A stretch of 64,000 nucleotides of DNA. Origin: Clostridium sp. (GTDB taxonomy: Bacteria; Bacillota; Clostridia; Clostridiales; Clostridiaceae). The DNA lies in NCBI GenBank assembly GCA_029851835.1, contig JARKVD010000011.1, positions 62,001 through 126,000 on the forward strand, read 5' to 3'. Positions 18,517 through 25,643 of the stretch are shown here, in pieces. A program made the position numbers and the translations under genes. Each line of letters opens with the position of its first letter. The stretch's first letter is position 1. Below the pieces are notes generated by a model. That model was not told where the DNA came from, ran no database searches, and saw only the letters and a list, made by a program, of their open reading frames with translations.

Positions 18517-18795
18517 CTATGCAGCCTCCCCAAATTGTTCTACACACTCAAATTCTTCAATACATTCAGCTCTCATACTTTCATAATTAACTGAAACGTT
18601 ATTAAGAAACTCAAATGTCTTACTTATTATTTTTTCTTCAATATATTCATAACTTTCTATTTTCTCTCCATTTATTATTAATCCACCATTACCTGGTTCT
18701 ACTTTTTTATAATCAAACCCACATTTTTTTATCATATTTTCAAATTCTCTATCACTAATATTATCAAAAATACTAGTAAATTTATTATCTTTCAT
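18517..18795 (-). CDS. Putative antitoxin, middle gene of the TAC operon
   Basis: 92-residue acidic protein (MKDNKFTSIFDNISDREFEN, later SMRAECIEEFECVEQFGEAA). I recognise no family. The start at 18795 follows GAGAGGGAAGA; the frame back to 18822 overlaps the toxin end without a ribosome site. It lies 14 bases after the toxin stop and 2 bases before the chaperone ATG, so the three are one unit. Size, acidity and middle position match the antitoxin of ART-antitoxin-SecB operons such as CmdTAC. A GGLIINGEKIES stretch may be a small beta hairpin. No helix-turn-helix is visible, so autoregulation by this protein is not assumed. Confidence 0.65.
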   Translation of the reverse strand: MKDNKFTSIFDNISDREFENMIKKCGFDYKKVEPGNGGLIINGEKIESYEYIEEKIISKTFEFLNNVSVNYESMRAECIEEFECVEQFGEAA

Positions 18796-18809
18796 TTTTA
18801 TCTTCCCTC

Positions 18810-19313
18810 TCAATCTATACAATCTAAATTTCTCACACTTAATTCAATACCATTCGCAAATTTACTATCTATTTCTTTTTCATTTATGTAATCATATTTT
18901 TGATAAGTATACGTACACGCCCTTACTACCTCGTACCCTTTTTGATTACAAATCAAATTAATAAGTTCATTTTCATATCTCTTTCTACTTTCTAAGCATA
19001 CTTCAAATCCTTTTTTCTTCATCATTGTAATAAACTTTTCTCTCTCGCTATGATAGTACTTGCTCTGATCCGATAATGGATATGAGATATCTAACAATTT
19101 CTCTTCATCAACTTCTATATTATTTTTTATAACTGCAACGTGTTGAGTTTTATATTTTTTTTTAGCCCATGATAGAGCTAATTCGAAATCTTCCTGAAAA
19201 AAATATACTCCTTCGCCTAACCAACCATTATTACTCTTTTTAAATCCTAATTCACGTATACTTTTATCATGTTTTCTTAATGTCCCATGATACCCCAAAA
19301 ATTTCTTATTCAT
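18810..19313 (-). CDS. ADP-ribosyltransferase-fold toxin (CmdT-like/DUF3990-like)
   Basis: 167-residue protein with the hallmarks of a PARP-type ART fold. GYHGTL (about residues 8-13) holds the first catalytic His that binds NAD. WLGEGVYFFQEDFELALSWA (about 32-51) holds the Tyr of the second motif and the helix after it. GIELSVRNLDCI near the C-terminus holds a Glu fitting the third motif. The order H-Y-E is complete. It is followed by a small acidic gene and a SecB-like chaperone, the arrangement of CmdTAC, where the ART modifies mRNA and stops translation after phage infection. Target here is unknown. The start at 19313 has AGGA about 12 nt upstream. Confidence 0.72.
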   Translation of the reverse strand: MNKKFLGYHGTLRKHDKSIRELGFKKSNNGWLGEGVYFFQEDFELALSWAKKKYKTQHVAVIKNNIEVDEEKLLDISYPLSDQSKYYHSEREKFITMMKKKGFEVCLESRKRYENELINLICNQKGYEVVRACTYTYQKYDYINEKEIDSKFANGIELSVRNLDCID

Positions 19314-19706
19314 TATTATTTCAAATCCTATCTCAAGTATTCCACTAATTTTTAAATTCTATACTGATTATACTTCAATATATTCCCAATTTAAAATTCT
19401 GTTCCAAATATTTAATATTAATGTTTCAGAATCATGACTTCCTCTATCTATATTATCATATATTTGGTTGACTTTGACAACACTATTTAACATAATTTAA
19501 CTTAATTTAACTTGATATACATATTTATATTAAGTTATACATAAATATATGCAATAATACTCACTTCTTTTTTGTAATATCATTATAATAAAAACATATA
19601 ACAAATATAACAATTACATTTAAATGCACTTACTAAACCACTTACATATATGTTTAACTTCTTATTTTAAATCATCAATTATACGCATACCATTTTTCAA
19701 ACAAAA
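19314..19706 (-). promoter_or_regulatory. Promoter region of the TAC operon, 0.4 kb without a gene
   Basis: A minus-strand -10 TATAAT occurs near 19370 with a poor -35 (TTTAAA) 17 bp away. Further up are three tandem 10-bp units (separate entry) and long AT runs. No open frame with a ribosome site was seen on either strand. Confidence 0.45.
19485..19514. repeat. Three tandem 10-bp units upstream of the TAC operon
   Basis: ATTTAACATA, ATTTAACTTA, ATTTAACTTG follow one another exactly. Regular one-helical-turn spacing suggests a protein-binding array. Confidence 0.6.
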
Positions 19707-19730
19707 TACACCCATATTTCTATAGGTGTA
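19700..19730 (-). terminator. Terminator after the small sigma factor gene
   Basis: TACACC...GGTGTA stem with a 12-nt loop, followed by ATTTTGTTTG on the minus strand. Confidence 0.55.
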
Positions 19731-20078
19731 CTACTTAAACTTATCCCAAAACTCTTTTTCCATACCATACAATGCTCTACCTAAACTTAATATAGCCTTA
19801 TTTATCCATCTTTGAGCCGTAGACTGTGATATATTCATTAATTCCCCTATTTGTGCCTGTGTCTTATTCTCAAAGTATCTATAAGCTATTACCTGTTGCT
19901 CCTTAGGCTTAAGTGTTGATAATGCATTGATTAACTCTTTAAACTTATATTCTCTTTCACTTATACGTATATTTTCAACTGGATCATTGCCCATTTCAAA
20001 GGTAATATTTCTTTTCTTAACTTCTACAGCTTCATAAATACGTTTAGTTGTTTTATTTATTATATCAACTCTTTTCAT
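19731..20078 (-). CDS. Small sigma-70 region 4-like transcription regulator
   Basis: 115 residues. An N-terminal helical part is followed by a sigma region-4 helix-turn-helix: LKPKEQQVIAYRYFENKTQ then AQIGELMNISQSTAQRWINKA. There is no region 2, so it cannot be a complete sigma factor; such proteins act as late-gene regulators in Firmicute phages (family-level knowledge). It starts at ATG 20078 after AGAGGTG and lies 10 bases after a fuller sigma factor in the same direction. The two probably act together or in sequence on element promoters. The terminator after it makes it the last gene of the long leftward operon. Confidence 0.75.
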   Translation of the reverse strand: MKRVDIINKTTKRIYEAVEVKKRNITFEMGNDPVENIRISEREYKFKELINALSTLKPKEQQVIAYRYFENKTQAQIGELMNISQSTAQRWINKAILSLGRALYGMEKEFWDKFK

Positions 20079-20087
20079 ACTACACCT

Positions 20088-20831
20088 CTATACTACATCT
20101 TTAAAATATCTATCTATAAAGTCAATTCTTTTCTCAATACTACTATAGCTTAACTCATTAGTTCCAAATATCTCTTTTACATATTCTTTACCTTTGGTCA
20201 TTCCCCATGGTGTTTTTCTTATATCTCTTAATGTCTTAGCTTCAATCTGACGTATCCTTTCTCGTGTATGACCTAAGATATCTCCAATCTCTTTAAGTGT
20301 CATAGGCTCCGTATTCCAGCCATATCTGAACTGTATAACTTCTCTTTGCTTCAAAGTAAGCTTATCTTTCATAACTTCCTCTAGTTCATTTCTAAGCTGC
20401 TTAAGAAGTATTTGATAATCTATATTTTCAAAGCTATAATCTACATCTTCTATAGTGTCTAGGAGCTCCACATCTTCTTCATTCCCTATTGGTGTATATA
20501 AACTAATTGTAGAATTATAAAGCTTATTATTTTCTATCTCCTTATCACTTCTACCATTAACACAATCGTAAATATATCTATTAATATAATGGACTGCATA
20601 AGTGATAAATGAAGCTTTCTTCTCATTATTAAAATCATATCTTTTAGCTGCATTAATAAAGCCTATAACTCCACTATTAAATAAATCGTCAAATTCATGC
20701 TCTTTAGCTGCTCTAAGATATTTGTTAGCTAATTTACATATGACACCCCTATTCTTTTCTAGGAGCTCGTCTAAAGCTTGTTTGTTGCCTTCTTGATATA
20801 ATTGCACTAACTCTTCATTTCTCCCACTCAT
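20088..20831 (-). CDS. Element-encoded sigma-70 family factor
   Basis: 247 residues. Region 2 is visible as EFDDLFNSGVIGFINAAKRY then KASFITYAVHYINRYIYD (about 45-95). Region 4 is LTLKQREVIQFRYGW then LKEIGDILGHTRERIRQIEA (about 150-200), close to the RpoD/RpoH recognition helix. A C-terminal tail of about 40 residues follows. It starts at ATG 20831 behind GGGGTGAG. It likely redirects RNA polymerase to element promoters late in induction; targets are unknown. A full sigma factor in a 13.7-kb element without structural genes is unusual. Confidence 0.85.
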   Translation of the reverse strand: MSGRNEELVQLYQEGNKQALDELLEKNRGVICKLANKYLRAAKEHEFDDLFNSGVIGFINAAKRYDFNNEKKASFITYAVHYINRYIYDCVNGRSDKEIENNKLYNSTISLYTPIGNEEDVELLDTIEDVDYSFENIDYQILLKQLRNELEEVMKDKLTLKQREVIQFRYGWNTEPMTLKEIGDILGHTRERIRQIEAKTLRDIRKTPWGMTKGKEYVKEIFGTNELSYSSIEKRIDFIDRYFKDVV

Positions 20832-20861
20832 TAACTCACCCCATTACTCTTTTATATAAAT

Positions 20862-21248
20862 TTACATATCTTTAAAATCTGAAAGCTCTATTAATTGCTC
20901 TCTACTTAAATCTCTATAGTTAAGTATATTATCTTCATTAAAATAATCTTTTAACATCTGACTTCCTTCTGAATTTCCTTCTATATCATCTATAATCACG
21001 TTTAAGTGATAACCTTCACCAGAAACTATAACAAGCTCATCTATTGAGTTATTAGATAGATCTTCTATATGGATACCTTTTATCGCTTTATTTATCTTTA
21101 CTCTTTGGCTGTTTTCTATTGGATTGATATTTAAATCATATAAGAATAGCCCTTCTTTAACTTTTATTATAAATTTCTTTGGATCATCAATTTTGTACAC
21201 CTTTATTAATTCCTTTTTAAGCTTTGATAATCTTTTACTATTTATCAT
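20862..21248 (-). CDS. Hypothetical element protein
   Basis: 128 residues with no family recognised. A basic N-terminus (MINSKRLSKLKKELIKVYK) precedes an acidic, probably mixed alpha/beta domain. The start overlaps the stop of the previous gene, with GGAGG in place. It is part of the leftward operon between small unknown genes and the sigma factor. No signal peptide, membrane helix or metal motif. Confidence 0.7.
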   Translation of the reverse strand: MINSKRLSKLKKELIKVYKIDDPKKFIIKVKEGLFLYDLNINPIENSQRVKINKAIKGIHIEDLSNNSIDELVIVSGEGYHLNVIIDDIEGNSEGSQMLKDYFNEDNILNYRDLSREQLIELSDFKDM

Positions 21249-21456
21249 TAACTAAATCCTCCAGCTCCTGAACCTGCTTCTCTAATTCATCCGTTCTAAT
21301 GCTATTTAAAATAGCATTACATGCATATATTATCGTATTAGCTTTTTTAATATCTATTTCATCATTAGCTATCATGTTAGTTATTTTAGATAATGCCTTT
21401 CTAACATCCCCTGGAGTTTTTAATTTAAGCCTTAACCTCTTTTTTTCTTCACTCAT
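21238..21456 (-). CDS. Small helical element protein behind a G8 tract
   Basis: 72 residues: a basic start (MSEEKKRLRLKLKTPGDVRK) followed by helices ending in a short coiled coil (LEKQVQELEDLV). Proteins of this size and pattern are frequent in Firmicute phages, function unknown. Its ribosome site is GAGGGGGGGG, which can pair through GGGGTATACCCC (21457-21468) right up to the ATG. Translation may therefore depend on opening this hairpin or on the length of the G tract. Confidence 0.7.
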   Translation of the reverse strand: MSEEKKRLRLKLKTPGDVRKALSKITNMIANDEIDIKKANTIIYACNAILNSIRTDELEKQVQELEDLVNDK

Positions 21457-21474
21457 GGGGTATACCCCCCCCTC
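21457..21474 (-). promoter_or_regulatory. G8 tract and GGGGTATACCCC palindrome over a ribosome site
   Basis: On the minus strand GAG-GGGGGGG-TATACCCC ends two bases before the ATG of the 72-codon gene. An eight-base G run is very unusual in this AT-rich region and is prone to slippage. Confidence 0.6.
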
Positions 21475-21549
21475 TCAAACTATGTTATATCAATACTTTG
21501 CTATAATTTAAAATATCTAAAAAGGGCTATCTTTAGCCCCCTAAACTCC

Positions 21550-22086
21550 TTATTCCATGCTTCTAAATAACAATTCTAGTTTTATACTTTCTATACCATC
21601 AGTACCAGTTGATTGAATTGCTCCACTTAATTGCTGCTTAACTCTTTCTAATTTAGCTATATCAGGTATGTATTTTTCACCTTCAATATTCATATCTCTA
21701 CTTTCAGCAATAGCCAATAATACTCTCTTAACAATATTATTATCATCATAAATATTAAATAAGTGCTTGATTTCAGCTTCTGTTATATTATTTTTAATCA
21801 ACTCTATCATTTTTAAGATATTAGCTGTTTCTGTAGAATTTGAATCTTTATAGTTATTTTCATTACTAATTCTTTCTATTTCTTCATCAAACACCTTCTT
21901 AACATCTTCATCAACTTGATTTCTTATTGTTAAAATCTCTTGATTTCTTTCAGCAACTACCTCAAGTTTATATTCTTCTGTATACATAGGTGTTTCTTTT
22001 ATTTTTTCAATACTTTTATTTAATTGTCCTATTTTCTCATTTCCTTTTGATATAATATCAATTACTCTTTCTTTAAGTTTTTTCAT
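21550..22086 (-). CDS. Hypothetical coiled-coil element protein
   Basis: 178 residues from ATG 22086 (AGGAG 9 nt upstream); the longer frame to 22146 overlaps the preceding small gene. Predicted almost entirely helical and highly charged, with a likely coiled coil over residues 1-90 (EKIGQLNKSIEKIKETP). The C-terminus ends GIESIKLELLFRSME. No family recognised. It could be a scaffold or DNA-packaging-like helper by composition only, which is weak evidence. Confidence 0.65.
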   Translation of the reverse strand: MKKLKERVIDIISKGNEKIGQLNKSIEKIKETPMYTEEYKLEVVAERNQEILTIRNQVDEDVKKVFDEEIERISNENNYKDSNSTETANILKMIELIKNNITEAEIKHLFNIYDDNNIVKRVLLAIAESRDMNIEGEKYIPDIAKLERVKQQLSGAIQSTGTDGIESIKLELLFRSME

Positions 22087-22112
22087 ATCCACATACTCCT
22101 TTATTTTAAAAT

Positions 22113-22238
22113 TTATACTGCTTGTGCGGCTGCTTTCTTTTCCCAATATGCCTTGTTATATCTCTTTACCTTCTCTTTATTCTCCCTTCGCCATTTTCTC
22201 ATGTAACTGTTACGTGCTTCTCTTGCTTTAGTATCCAC
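22113..22238 (-). CDS. Small basic phage-type protein
   Basis: 41 residues from GTG 22238 with GGGGGTGAT upstream: DTKAREARNSYMRKWRREN, then KEKVKRYNKAYWEKKAA. The (A)REARNxYMRxW and YNxxYWEK patterns recur in small proteins of clostridial phages; function unknown, nucleic-acid binding is possible from the charge. The open frame extends to 22319 but that part overlaps a hairpin terminator and lacks a ribosome site. Confidence 0.55.
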   Translation of the reverse strand: MDTKAREARNSYMRKWRRENKEKVKRYNKAYWEKKAAAQAV

Positions 22239-22287
22239 AATATCACCCCCATTCAAATCTAAGAGAGAGCCTTTTAAGCCATGCTCG

Positions 22288-22400
22288 GGGCAATAAAAAA
22301 AGCCACGATAAAAACACATGGTCCAAATAGACCTAATGTAATTACCGTGGCAGAAGCCTTCTAACTCGTAAAGTTAGGGTATAATTTATTTTCTTTTTCT
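22288..22400 (-). ncRNA. Candidate structured RNA ending in a terminator
   Basis: A -10 TATAAT on the minus strand (22408-22413) precedes about 110 nt with nested stems. CTAAC-tttacga-GTTAG comes first, then AGAAG-g-CTTCT. A long arm GCCACG...CGTGGC encloses ACAT/ATGT and GGTC/GACC. A run of seven T follows at once (22288-22300). It could be a small RNA, a phage-type leader, or only an elaborate terminator. I do not recognise an Rfam class. Confidence 0.4.
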
Positions 22401-22454
22401 TAATCTTATTATATCATAAAACAGGCTTTAAGCATAGTATTATCAACATTTTAA

Positions 22455-22486
22455 GTAGTTACTAAGTAATCTTAGTTAGTAACTAC
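22455..22486. repeat. GTAGTTACTA palindrome, copy 1
   Basis: GTAGTTACTAA and TTAGTAACTAC separated by 10 bp, in the 0.28-kb gap left of the J-domain gene. The same palindrome occurs at 29987-30026 and 30125-30156. The rest of 22414-22682 is AT-rich with a TATGAGGTTT direct repeat near 22640. Confidence 0.7.
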
Positions 22487-22682
22487 ACCGCTTATATATT
22501 CTCTTTTTAGGGACTCCGAAATATAATTCATACCTTAGCATTTGTTAACATTTTTATGTTACACGCATATAAAGTCAAGTTTTGTTAGGTTTTACATTGA
22601 TTATTCTTTAATTTTAAGAATCATTCATATGAGTAAGATATGAGGTTTTATGAGGTTTCACTTTGATTAACCTTAGTAATAG

Positions 22683-23486
22683 CTAAATTCCCCATTTATC
22701 CTTTAAATTATTTAAGAACTTCATACCCTCACCATTATCTTTTCTAATATCTGGATGTAACTTCATTGCAGCAGCTTTATATATAACTTTTAAATATTCC
22801 ATTTCTTTCTCTGTGTGGTTACTACTACTTGAAGCTTGATAACTACTTGAATAACTATTGTAGTTACTCTTGTAATATTCTTGATAACTACGTTTCTTAT
22901 ATTCCTCTTGGAACCTATGTTGTTCTTTTATCTCTTCTAGTTTTTCTTTGTTCCTAAGCTCTCCAAATACATCATAACAATAGTCATAAGTATTATTACC
23001 ATATATGGATTCAAACTCATTCTTAGCCTTTATATGCTTATCTATAATGGCTCTATGCTCTTGAGATACCTTATACTCTTCTGTAGCTTCAAACTCACTA
23101 ATTATTTTATCTTGTATAGGCTCCAGCTTCTTCTGGATCATTTCGTAAAGTTCATCTATAGTCATATCCATATCGTTTAATTTAGCCCTTATTGGTTTAG
23201 TGTCAATATAATCATAATATCCATATTGACATAAAGTATAATAATCGATAGTACATATAACCCATTGTTTCTTTTTAACCTTACCATTCTCTCTGTAACT
23301 GTGATGTATGCTTATTTTATATGCCTTTTTTATAGGTCTTCTGAACCTTTCCCCAGCATATCTATATCCATACCTTCCACTTTCAACACCATCTATAACC
23401 CATGACGTATAATATACCTCTAGCTCCTTATATGCTCCATACTCATTCTCTTTCTTTAACTCTATTTCTTGAATTACACAGTACAT
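22683..23486 (-). CDS. Element protein with C-terminal J-domain
   Basis: 267 residues from ATG 23486 (AAAGGAG upstream). An N-terminal region rich in Tyr/Arg is of unknown fold (residues 1-100). It is followed by a helical segment, a low-complexity Ser/Tyr/Asn linker (about 200-222, SNYNSYSSSYQASSSSN) and a C-terminal J-domain (about 228-267). The J-domain has LKVIYKAAAMKLHPDIRKD with the diagnostic HPD. The helix after HPD is short and ends at the C-terminus. It should recruit host DnaK, for example to load or unload replication proteins as lambda DnaK/DnaJ do (analogy). Its linker DNA contains several GTAGTTAC-like words. Confidence 0.75.
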   Translation of the reverse strand: MYCVIQEIELKKENEYGAYKELEVYYTSWVIDGVESGRYGYRYAGERFRRPIKKAYKISIHHSYRENGKVKKKQWVICTIDYYTLCQYGYYDYIDTKPIRAKLNDMDMTIDELYEMIQKKLEPIQDKIISEFEATEEYKVSQEHRAIIDKHIKAKNEFESIYGNNTYDYCYDVFGELRNKEKLEEIKEQHRFQEEYKKRSYQEYYKSNYNSYSSSYQASSSSNHTEKEMEYLKVIYKAAAMKLHPDIRKDNGEGMKFLNNLKDKWGI

Positions 23487-23501
23487 ATATACTCCTTTCT
23501 T

Positions 23502-23533
23502 GTGGTTACTCTATATCGAATTTTGATAACTAC
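23502..23533. repeat. Degenerate GTAGTTAC palindrome, copy 4
   Basis: GTGGTTACT...GATAACTAC just upstream of the J-domain gene resembles the other GTAGTTACTA palindromes with two mismatches. Confidence 0.4.
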
Positions 23534-23585
23534 ATTTTTATTAAAATTAAAAGGGGCATTTCACCCCTTTATATAAACCACTATT

Positions 23586-24140
23586 CTATATTTCTTCTAT
23601 TTCAATATTAAAAACTTCATCCATAGTTGCCTTATAATCTTTATTCCTTTTTAAAATTATCCTTGCCACTTCATCAACTCCATTTATATCATTAAGTCCT
23701 TCTCTATATAGTGTTATTAAACTATCACCTTGTCCATTTTCATCAATACTTAGTGCCTCATACATAATACCTATACCATTAAAATGAAACTCTGCCATTT
23801 CTCCACTATTATCAGCTAATTTCATATATTCAACTAAATCCTCATATACTTCATAATGATTATTGTAGCTAAATGGTATGTCTTCTTGTACCTCTTCTTG
23901 CTTATCTAAATCTATCCCTAACTCATATAAAGCTTCACTCACTTTTAACCACTCACTTTGTATAAACTCTATTCTATCCTCTGGTGTTTCTTTTCTTCTA
24001 GTACCTGGTATCTCACCTTCATAATTACTACTCCATACTTCTCCACCTAAAGGTAAATTAACAAACTCATTAAATTCCTTTAATACTTTTACTAGCTCTT
24101 CATTTTCCTTAATTGACACTACATTTTTTTCTCTATTCAT
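23586..24140 (-). CDS. Hypothetical acidic element protein
   Basis: 184 residues from ATG 24140 with AGGAGAG upstream. Strongly acidic, soluble, no signal or membrane segment. Visible segments: LPLGGEVWSSNYEGEIPGT and EVARIILKRNKDYKATMDEV. I do not recognise a family. It lies in the leftward operon between the J-domain gene and a 47-codon gene. Confidence 0.7.
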   Translation of the reverse strand: MNREKNVVSIKENEELVKVLKEFNEFVNLPLGGEVWSSNYEGEIPGTRRKETPEDRIEFIQSEWLKVSEALYELGIDLDKQEEVQEDIPFSYNNHYEVYEDLVEYMKLADNSGEMAEFHFNGIGIMYEALSIDENGQGDSLITLYREGLNDINGVDEVARIILKRNKDYKATMDEVFNIEIEEI

Positions 24141-24152
24141 TTTATCTCTCTC

Positions 24153-24296
24153 CTATTCTATTTCAACGTATATTCTGTAAAACTCACCTGTTTTATAAGG
24201 CTTACTTATATTTTTAATTCTATTTCCATTAGACAATTGCTTAAGAATCCTCAGCCTGTCCTTATCATCTTTATAACTTAACTTAATTTTCACCAT
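24153..24296 (-). CDS. 47-residue phage-type protein
   Basis: Small gene: MVKIKLSYKDDKDRLRILK, then QLSNGNRIKNISKPYKTGEF and a C-terminal YRIYVEIE. The ATG at 24296 overlaps the end of the previous gene and has AAAGG 9 nt upstream. The beta-rich pattern ending in YVEIE is common among small clostridial phage proteins. Function unknown. Confidence 0.65.
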   Translation of the reverse strand: MVKIKLSYKDDKDRLRILKQLSNGNRIKNISKPYKTGEFYRIYVEIE

Positions 24297-24297
24297 A

Positions 24298-24726
24298 TTA
24301 ACTTGCCTTTCCCATTATTGATTTAAAAGTATCTTCAAAATCACTTTCTCCAAATCTTTCAATATAATCATTTATCACTGAGGTTAAAACTTCTTTAGCT
24401 AATTTTTTTACCTCTTTTTTTCGTTGCACTTCTATTTCATCTTCTATTTTCTCTTTGTCTTTATCATCAAAGTAATGTAGTTTTTTATCCTTAAGTAATA
24501 AATGTAGCTCCTTCTGCTTCTCCTCGTTACTTAATTCACTTTTTATAAGTACATATGTAGCACCTCTATTGCTTTTATATAAAACTGACCTATGTAAATA
24601 CATTTCTACATATAAAACATATAAAGTTATCCCACAATATGTAATTGGAATCGCTCTATCTTTATTATCGTCCATAATTCTTTTAAGTCTTGCTATCTCT
24701 TTAATCTTTAACTCCTTCATATCCAT
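24298..24726 (-). CDS. Hypothetical element protein
   Basis: 142 residues, ATG 24726 with GGGGG upstream and overlapping the previous stop (ATAATG). An N-terminal helix, a hydrophobic beta core (AIPITYCGITLYVLYVEMYL) and a charged coiled C-terminal half (KEKIEDEIEVQRKKEVKKLA). No family recognised and no clear transmembrane segment. Confidence 0.65.
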   Translation of the reverse strand: MDMKELKIKEIARLKRIMDDNKDRAIPITYCGITLYVLYVEMYLHRSVLYKSNRGATYVLIKSELSNEEKQKELHLLLKDKKLHYFDDKDKEKIEDEIEVQRKKEVKKLAKEVLTSVINDYIERFGESDFEDTFKSIMGKAS

Positions 24727-25076
24727 TATTCAATTCCCCCATTTAATGCCATTATACCTTCTTTTATTAGCTTTACTGCTTCGCCAAGATTCCTTAAATC
24801 CTGTATTTTCTCTATAAGCTTGTCATACTTGCTATCTCTATGTTTATCGAACTCTATAAGCTCCTCTTCTGTAAATTCCTTTGTATCTATATCATGTATT
24901 AACTCATATATATTTCTTTGTCTTTCTTCATCTGAAAGTCTATAGTCTAATACTATTACAGGCCTACCTGTCCCTGGTTCATCTCCTAGTATACTTTGAT
25001 ACTTTCCTAAGTCCTCTGTTATAATCTTGTATTTTGATAATTCCTCTTTACTTACATAATATTTACTCTTATTCAT
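24726..25076 (-). CDS. Hypothetical element protein
   Basis: 116 residues from ATG 25076, following GGAGGTAAGGG. Mixed charge, with PGTGRPVIVLDYRLSDEERQ in the middle and a helical C-terminus. The GTGRP loop is not a Walker motif. No family recognised. Coupled to the next gene through a one-base overlap. Confidence 0.65.
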   Translation of the reverse strand: MNKSKYYVSKEELSKYKIITEDLGKYQSILGDEPGTGRPVIVLDYRLSDEERQRNIYELIHDIDTKEFTEEELIEFDKHRDSKYDKLIEKIQDLRNLGEAVKLIKEGIMALNGGIE

Positions 25077-25099
25077 AGTTCCCTTACCTCCAAATACCA

Positions 25100-25195
25100 C
25101 TTGATTTTTATGAGCTTTTGGGATACTCTAAAATTGCTATTACGTAGAGTATCTCAATGCTCTTCTAGGTGGTGATATTGGCGTATCATCACCTT
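25100..25195. other. Two small inverted repeats between element genes
   Basis: GATACTCT (25123-25130) pairs with AGAGTATC (25145-25152), and GGTGAT...ATCACC follows at about 25170-25193. They may be operator or partial terminator structures. No gene fits here. Confidence 0.35.
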
Positions 25196-25327
25196 TTACT
25201 TTATATCTCCAGCAATCTTCTTGCCTATATACCTTTTAAACTTAATATCATTGCATTGAAGATATTTAACTTTGACATTTCTTATACTTACTTGGACCTT
25301 AGTTTCCTTCTGCTTATCTATGGCCAT
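25196..25327 (-). CDS. 43-residue basic element protein
   Basis: Short frame MAIDKQKETKVQVSIRNVKV, then YLQCNDIKFKRYIGKKIAGD and IK. It starts at ATG 25327 with AGGAG only 3 nt upstream and sits just after the previous gene's stop. Basic and beta-rich. Plausible as a small phage gene, but the close ribosome site lowers confidence. Confidence 0.45.
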   Translation of the reverse strand: MAIDKQKETKVQVSIRNVKVKYLQCNDIKFKRYIGKKIAGDIK

Positions 25328-25333
25328 CAGCTC

Positions 25334-25624
25334 CTACTCTTGCTTTAATCTATCTACAAAAACAATGTCTTTAGGTTGCATATATTTAAGCGTTCCATCC
25401 ATTAACTCAATTAATGCAAGTTCCTCTGTGTCACAACTCTCATATGCTGTATATCTATAAAATGTAGTCCATTTATGAAAATACCCATATTCATAACCAT
25501 TAACAACTTCAACTCTTTTACTTTCATCATCTGCTAGTCGATAGATATCGCAATCCTCTATCTCTTTACCATCTAAATAATATTTAATACCATTAACCCA
25601 TTTAACTTTTCTTAACTTGTCCAT
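25334..25624 (-). CDS. Hypothetical element protein
   Basis: 96 residues from ATG 25624 (GGAGG upstream). Begins MDKLRKVKWVNGIKYYLDGK and carries CDIYRLADDESKRVEVV and LIELMDGTLKYMQPKDIVFV, suggesting a small beta-barrel-like fold. No family recognised. It follows the helicase gene in the same transcript. Confidence 0.65.
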   Translation of the reverse strand: MDKLRKVKWVNGIKYYLDGKEIEDCDIYRLADDESKRVEVVNGYEYGYFHKWTTFYRYTAYESCDTEELALIELMDGTLKYMQPKDIVFVDRLKQE

Positions 25625-25643
25625 TTTAATTACCTCCAATTTT

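Noticed and set aside
22239-22319. N-terminal extension of the 41-codon element gene (CPEHGLKG segment)
   Set aside because: The extension overlaps the T tract of the structured hairpin and lacks a ribosome site, while GTG 22238 has one. A longer conserved form in other phages would change this.
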